Below, in pieces: positions 59,707 through 64,000 of a stretch of DNA of 64,000 nucleotides (within the stretch, counting starts at the first letter, position 1; every line of letters begins with the position of its first letter). Location of the stretch: assembly GCA_947624285.1 (NCBI GenBank), contig CANQJS010000005.1:21036-85035 (forward strand). Reading direction: 5' to 3'. Under the pieces are notes generated by a model. That model saw nothing but the letters and a program-made list of their open reading frames with translations, was not told the DNA's origin and made no database searches. Source of the stretch: an uncultured Clostridia bacterium (GTDB taxonomy: Bacteria; Bacillota; Clostridia; Oscillospirales; Acutalibacteraceae). A program made the translations under genes and the position numbers.

Positions 59707-59730
59707 TGCATTCTGCACACAGCCGCTTCT

Positions 59731-60174
59731 TTACATAACAAAATCTTTTCTTTTATTAGAGCGGTTATCTTGTTCAACAAGTTTAGCTTTGCTCAAAGTA
59801 TCAATGTAAATGCGCACTTCTTTTATTGCCTCAGCAACCTTATTGTGTTCTAATTTGTAATTTTTAATATATCTTGTTTTTGCCTCCCAACTTGTAAACA
59901 TTTCTGCTCTTTCATAAATGAATTTTGTCAACATTAAATCAACATTGCGCTCTTTTGCTAATTGAATTATTTGTTCAATCTCGTGAGTTCGGATTGCTTC
60001 AACTCCATTCATTTCCAACATATGCTTCAATGAAAGTTCAACAGCCTGTTGCAAGTGGTAACCTACATAATTCAAATAAGCTTCATCGTGTATAAGCTCA
60101 CTGTTATAAATAATTTCGGCACAGTTAAGATTTTGTATCGCCTTGTCAAGCAGCGTCTCATAATTATTGCTCAT
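59731..60174 (-). CDS. HEPN domain protein (partner of MNT nucleotidyltransferase)
   Basis: 147 aa; LDKAIQNLNCAEIIYNSE...YVGYHLQQAVELSLKHMLEMNGVEAIRTHEIEQIIQLAKE; overlaps the upstream NTase gene. Confidence 0.85.
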   Translation of the reverse strand: MSNNYETLLDKAIQNLNCAEIIYNSELIHDEAYLNYVGYHLQQAVELSLKHMLEMNGVEAIRTHEIEQIIQLAKERNVDLMLTKFIYERAEMFTSWEAKTRYIKNYKLEHNKVAEAIKEVRIYIDTLSKAKLVEQDNRSNKRKDFVM

Positions 60175-60484
60175 AAACCAATACTCCCGTTTTAAATATT
60201 TCTTCTTTTAAATCTTTATCAACAGTAAAATTAGTCCATAAATCATAAACGAAATCAAAATATTTGTCTATGATTTTTTCATTCTTATCAAGCGTAACAT
60301 ATATATCAACATCACTTCCGGAGTGACATCTTTCAGTAACGCTTGAACCAAATATCATAATACTTCTTACATTCTTATTTATTTTGAAATAATCAACAAA
60401 TTCCTTTACCTTTCGTTGCTGTATAGGATAAATATATTCACAATTTTTAAATGGATCATCAACTACGACTTTATATTGCGTCAT
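60164..60484 (-). CDS. MNT-type minimal nucleotidyltransferase
   Basis: SIMIFGSSVTERCHSGSDVDIYVTLD, the canonical GS...SDxD NTase motif. Confidence 0.9.
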   Translation of the reverse strand: MTQYKVVVDDPFKNCEYIYPIQQRKVKEFVDYFKINKNVRSIMIFGSSVTERCHSGSDVDIYVTLDKNEKIIDKYFDFVYDLWTNFTVDKDLKEEIFKTGVLVYEQ

Positions 60485-60577
60485 TGCAATCACCCCCATA
60501 TCTACTGTTAATTATATCATTGTTATTATATTATTTCAATATTGTCTGTGAAATTGTCTGAAAGTCAATATAATATT

Positions 60578-60790
60578 CTATCTTTCATACGATTCACAGC
60601 GTTTTGTCTTTTCTTGAGAACAAAATTTGAGCCAAGCGGGGTTCTTGCACAATTCCGCCCTGATATCCATCAGCGCCTTCATCGCCGTTGAATATTCGAT
60701 GCGGTCGGCATCACGAAGGACATATTGGCGTTGCATAATTTCATAAGCGGATTTGACATTACTATTTTCGGCTGCTTCGATGAGGTTCAT
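60578..60790 (-). CDS. Short hypothetical ORF overlapping the 3' end of the AbiEii-like gene in another frame
   Basis: 70 aa MNLIEAAENSNVKSAYEIMQRQYVLRDADRIEYSTAMKALMDIRAELCKNPAWLKF...; could be an independent gene or a residual 3' part. Confidence 0.45.
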   Translation of the reverse strand: MNLIEAAENSNVKSAYEIMQRQYVLRDADRIEYSTAMKALMDIRAELCKNPAWLKFCSQEKTKRCESYER

Positions 60791-61412
60791 TAGATTTTCT
60801 TACATAGGATTCTGATGCAAAGAGTTTGTCAATAAAAATGCGTTCTATTGTGATTGTCTGTACTTCAAAAGGCTTTACATCATATTCTGTTTCCAATATT
60901 ATCCTTTGCTCGTCGGTTGCAAGGTCATAAAGCATCGGCGTGATTGAAAGACTTGTGACCGGCTCGCTGATTGTAAAGGAAGTCGCCTCTATTTTTAACT
61001 TTCCAAAGCGTTGAAGGGAATCACCGGAATCATACCCTGTTACAGGTTCATAGGTATAGATGGAAATAATCTCGGAACGGTTAGTTTCACCCTGTTCCCG
61101 AACACGGGGAAGGCTGAGATATTTCTTCGTGGCATTTTCCAGGCGCTTTTTGTTCTGCGCATTGGTACAGCCTCTTGTATCGACCGAAAGGTCAATATCT
61201 TCTGAAAAGCGATTGGTGGTTCTTAACGCTTTGTACAGTGCTGTACCGCCTTTAAAATATGCGGGTAAACCGTCTTTTTGTTTTTCAGCAAGCTCTGACA
61301 AAATAAGCACAACATAATAATCCTTTTCCAGCACATCCGTGCGATACCCGGTTTTCTTGTGGATATCTTCTATCAAAACGCGAAACGCATTAGTATCTTG
61401 ATGAAGTTTCAT
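60762..61412 (-). CDS. AbiEii/AbiGii-like nucleotidyltransferase toxin, apparently short
   Basis: VLEKDYYVVLILSELAE...YFKGGTALYKALRTTNRFSEDIDLSV (GGTxL...SEDxD); ends abruptly ...SNEPHRSSRK*. Confidence 0.88.
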   Translation of the reverse strand: MKLHQDTNAFRVLIEDIHKKTGYRTDVLEKDYYVVLILSELAEKQKDGLPAYFKGGTALYKALRTTNRFSEDIDLSVDTRGCTNAQNKKRLENATKKYLSLPRVREQGETNRSEIISIYTYEPVTGYDSGDSLQRFGKLKIEATSFTISEPVTSLSITPMLYDLATDEQRIILETEYDVKPFEVQTITIERIFIDKLFASESYVRKSNEPHRSSRK

Positions 61413-62062
61413 TTCAGATCTCCTTCATTTGCTACACGGGCAAGCTGTAGTACTGTTTTTTTATTGTAGTATCTGTAAGCAAGGGAAAGCAAACGGTCAT
61501 ACCCAAGTCCGGCTTGCCGGATATACTCCGCTAACAGAGCATATGGATGTGCAGCATCAACAGGAGCTTTATCCAGCAAGTCCAAAATATCAAGGAATTG
61601 CAATTCCAATTTGTTGCTCCCTGTCACCTTTGTTTTAGGTGGGCGTATCAAAACCCCAAGTCTGCCGTCCGTCCGAGTGCAATTAGTGGCTCTGTTAGTT
61701 GCAATGCACCTTTCTCTCGGAAGTTGTGTAGTCAATCCCATACGATAAAGCATAGAATATCCTGTTTCATAACCGATGTCTGGTAAAATGTATTTATCGG
61801 CTATCAGGCGTTCTGTGTCGATCCCAGCCTCACCAAATGGCGTAAGAGCCGTTAAATAATAGATACCCTTTTGATAAAATCGAAGCATAGGAACCGCTTT
61901 ATTGTCCATAATTCGTTTAAAAGCAACCGAAGTCGCAGCTGCCGCTTCTTTTTCCTGTAATCCGTATTGCCCTGCAAGCTTCACAGCAATGTTACCCGTA
62001 TAGATCGGTTGCCCGGTTTCATAGCACAATAACTGTTTCCGTATAAATTCTATATATGTCAA
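61409..62062 (-). CDS. AbiEi-like antitoxin (DUF6088-like), TTG start
   Basis: Pairs with the AbiEii-like gene with 4-nt overlap; AAAGGAGG 8 nt upstream of TTG at 62062; (M)TYIEFIRKQLLCYETGQPIYTGNIAVKLAGQYGL. Confidence 0.78.
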   Translation of the reverse strand: MTYIEFIRKQLLCYETGQPIYTGNIAVKLAGQYGLQEKEAAAATSVAFKRIMDNKAVPMLRFYQKGIYYLTALTPFGEAGIDTERLIADKYILPDIGYETGYSMLYRMGLTTQLPRERCIATNRATNCTRTDGRLGVLIRPPKTKVTGSNKLELQFLDILDLLDKAPVDAAHPYALLAEYIRQAGLGYDRLLSLAYRYYNKKTVLQLARVANEGDLK

Positions 62063-62089
62063 TTTAAACGCCTCCTTTTGATATATTAT

Positions 62090-62147
62090 ATGCGAAATAT
62101 TTTTATTTATACCGTTATTATTATATCGCATTTAACATTTTTGTCAA
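62090..62147 (-). promoter_or_regulatory. abiEi promoter with overlapping inverted repeat
   Basis: Minus strand TTGACA (62142-62147) - 16 bp - TATAAT (62120-62125); ATGCGA/TCGCAT inverted arms at 62090 and 62131. Confidence 0.6.
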
Positions 62148-62357
62148 TATTCCAGGCGGTGTCGGGTGGATTTTTTTCCTTTTAATTTTGACAATTTTGC
62201 AAAATCATCTTGACAACCCATTATAAAAAAGACTAAAAGGAACGGTAGAATCTAAACAAAAAAAGGCAAGGGAGCGTTGTTCAGGACTCTTCCAATAAAA
62301 CAGTATCTAAACAATACTGATAAAGGGTAACTACCAAACAGGGGTGCAACAAATAAA

Positions 62358-62394
62358 AAAAGAGTATTGAATGAATGTTTCAATACTCTTTTTA
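62358..62394. terminator. Bidirectional terminator hairpin
   Basis: AAAAGAGTATTGAA-TGAATGT-TTCAATACTCTTTTT. Confidence 0.8.
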
Positions 62395-62495
62395 GCGAAT
62401 TTTGCAATTGTAAATCCAAGCAATCAAAAAGGAAAAAGCCCCCTGCTTGCGCAAGAGGCTTATTTGGTGGCTCACGAAGGCGTACTATTAAACCC

Positions 62496-64000
62496 CTATG
62501 CAACTTTTAACTCATTCGCTTCAGCATAATTTTTAATAAAGCCAACTTTATATCTAATGCTGATGCGTTCGGCTGCGCCCGTTTCCTTTACATACACTTT
62601 ATCAATGATTGAGGCAAAATCGGAAGCAGTCGGAGATTTACAATTATTTATTTCGATAAGAGTATTTATCCAACTTCTCACATAAGACTCGCTTATGCTC
62701 GTCTTTTTTATGATTTTATCACAAGAATCAATCATTTGCAATAATTCATCAAGCTCTTTATTATATTTTTCACTCATTATTGCAAACATTTGCTTAGTTA
62801 TTACATTGTTAATCTTATCATTATATAGATCGTCCATAGTTTGCTCAATCATTTTCACTCGGCTATTATATTTAATCATTTTATTTTTAGCACTATTGGA
62901 CTCACTTAGATTGTTTCTAAGGATATTTTGCATTATGTTTTTGAAAAACAGATTTTTGTTTTTGTAATATTCTCTGACAATTTCAGCTATATCTTCATTT
63001 ATTAGCTCAAGCAAATGATCTTCCCTTATAAAGTGCGAAGAACAGGTAGAGCTACCTGAATTGTTGTATTTGGCGCAGCGATAACAGCGTTTGTTATGTT
63101 TTATAGTTGCGGCGAGCTTTCCACCGCAATCGTTACAAACGAGCAAGCCCGAAAAGAGAATAGGCAGTCTTTCTCCCGATTTTCTTTGTCTGTTTCTGTG
63201 CTGATCGCTATTTAGCGCCTGTTCGGTCGCAATTCTTAAATTCTCATCAATTATGGCTTCGTGAGTACCATATACAACGATCTGCTCTTTCTTGTCAACA
63301 AATCGTCTTTGCTTTAGTTTATATGATACATTTTCGCGTTTGTGCTGTACCATATTGCCAAAATAAACCTCATTTTTTAAAATTTCGTATATTGAATGTG
63401 AAGTCCACGCCGAGCCTTTATATTCTTTACCTAATTTTTGGCACCTATAAGTCATTGGGGAAAGGATATTATTCTTGTTTAAATTCTCGGCTATTTCTCT
63501 GCCGCTTTTGCCCTTTGAAAATTCAATAAAAATATGCTTCACAACCTCTGCCGCCTCTTTATCAACGATCAATTTGTGTTTGTCAAGAGGTGACTTGCTA
63601 TATCCGTATGGAGCATATGAGCCGACAAATAGTCCTTGCTTTGCAGATGCCTTGAGAGAGCTTCGGATCTTTTTGGATATGTCTTTTACATAATATTCGT
63701 TGAACAGCAGCTTAAAATCTGCAACATCGTTGTCATCTATTCCACCTTTGGTGTCAACATTATCGTTTATCGCTATGAAGCGAACACCTTTTGACGGGAA
63801 TATTTCGTCTTTGAGTTCCCCTACCCTTGTTGTGTTTCGTCCTAATCGGGACAAATCCTTAACTATTACGCAATTTATTCTTCCGATGTTAATATCAAAC
63901 ATCATATCTGAAAATCCAGGTCTGTCAAATAATGAGGTGTGATAGCGATAGCGGCAAAAAGCTAATAAAATCAATGGTTTTGCGGACAGCGGATAGACAG
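62496..64000 (-). CDS. Large serine recombinase (resolvase/recombinase-zinc-ribbon family), N-terminally incomplete or truncated, open to window edge
   Basis: FDRPGFSDMMFDINIGRINCVIVKDLSRLGRNTTRVGELKDEIFP; recombinase domain SSLKASAKQGLFVGSYAPYGY; zinc ribbon CNDCGGKL...CYRCAKYNNSGSSTC. No YxRxS catalytic Ser motif visible. Confidence 0.88.
   Translation of the reverse strand, partial: VYPLSAKPLILLAFCRYRYHTSLFDRPGFSDMMFDINIGRINCVIVKDLSRLGRNTTRVGELKDEIFPSKGVRFIAINDNVDTKGGIDDNDVADFKLLFNEYYVKDISKKIRSSLKASAKQGLFVGSYAPYGYSKSPLDKHKLIVDKEAAEVVKHIFIEFSKGKSGREIAENLNKNNILSPMTYRCQKLGKEYKGSAWTSHSIYEILKNEVYFGNMVQHKRENVSYKLKQRRFVDKKEQIVVYGTHEAIIDENLRIATEQALNSDQHRNRQRKSGERLPILFSGLLVCNDCGGKLAATIKHNKRCYRCAKYNNSGSSTCSSHFIREDHLLELINEDIAEIVREYYKNKNLFFKNIMQNILRNNLSESNSAKNKMIKYNSRVKMIEQTMDDLYNDKINNVITKQMFAIMSEKYNKELDELLQMIDSCDKIIKKTSISESYVRSWINTLIEINNCKSPTASDFASIIDKVYVKETGAAERISIRYKVGFIKNYAEANELKVA

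Noticed and set aside
59518-59780. 66-aa and 61-aa overlapping minus-strand ORFs
   Set aside because: Run through a terminator hairpin and low-complexity A/T-rich DNA; Phe-rich translations without motif.
62252-62503. 83-aa minus-strand ORF
   Set aside because: Crosses two hairpins including a strong terminator; no ribosome-binding site recognised.

Overview
Bacterial chromosomal window, most likely Clostridia (Oscillospirales/Ruminococcaceae-like; inferred from gene content, not tested). Bases 1-53.7 kb are mostly housekeeping DNA. In order: an ACT-domain plus PFL/UPF0210 pair; a five-tRNA cluster; hslO; a lysA / engB / lon / clpX / clpP / tig block; thrC; rnhB / ylqF / rplS; two radical-SAM-related genes; ruvX; a PBP1A; secG; parC/parE-like topoisomerase genes; ftsH / tilS / dnaB / rplI / RNase J; rnhA; a ROK kinase; GH30; a FliB-like protein; alr. 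Inserted among these are three very large secreted or surface proteins (30.4-37.8 kb and 53.9-59.3 kb) carrying Ig-like, FnIII, beta-helix, M14-peptidase and Cys-rich repeat modules, and a PadR-regulated flavoprotein operon. The right end (59.7-64 kb) is an accessory island: a HEPN/MNT pair, an AbiEi/AbiEii-like pair with a suspiciously short toxin, and a serine recombinase lacking its N-terminal catalytic segment. The main leads not covered by ordinary gene calls are: a small + strand transcription unit with a Shine-Dalgarno sequence pairable to its own 3' end (25.77-25.96 kb); a compact multi-hairpin non-coding element (48.06-48.39 kb); a ~927 bp near-identical module shared by two adjacent surface-protein genes; an alternating two-type Cys-repeat array; and palindromes overlapping the padR and abiEi promoters. 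I found no CRISPR array and no rRNA. All homology calls come from reading protein motifs, with no database search.
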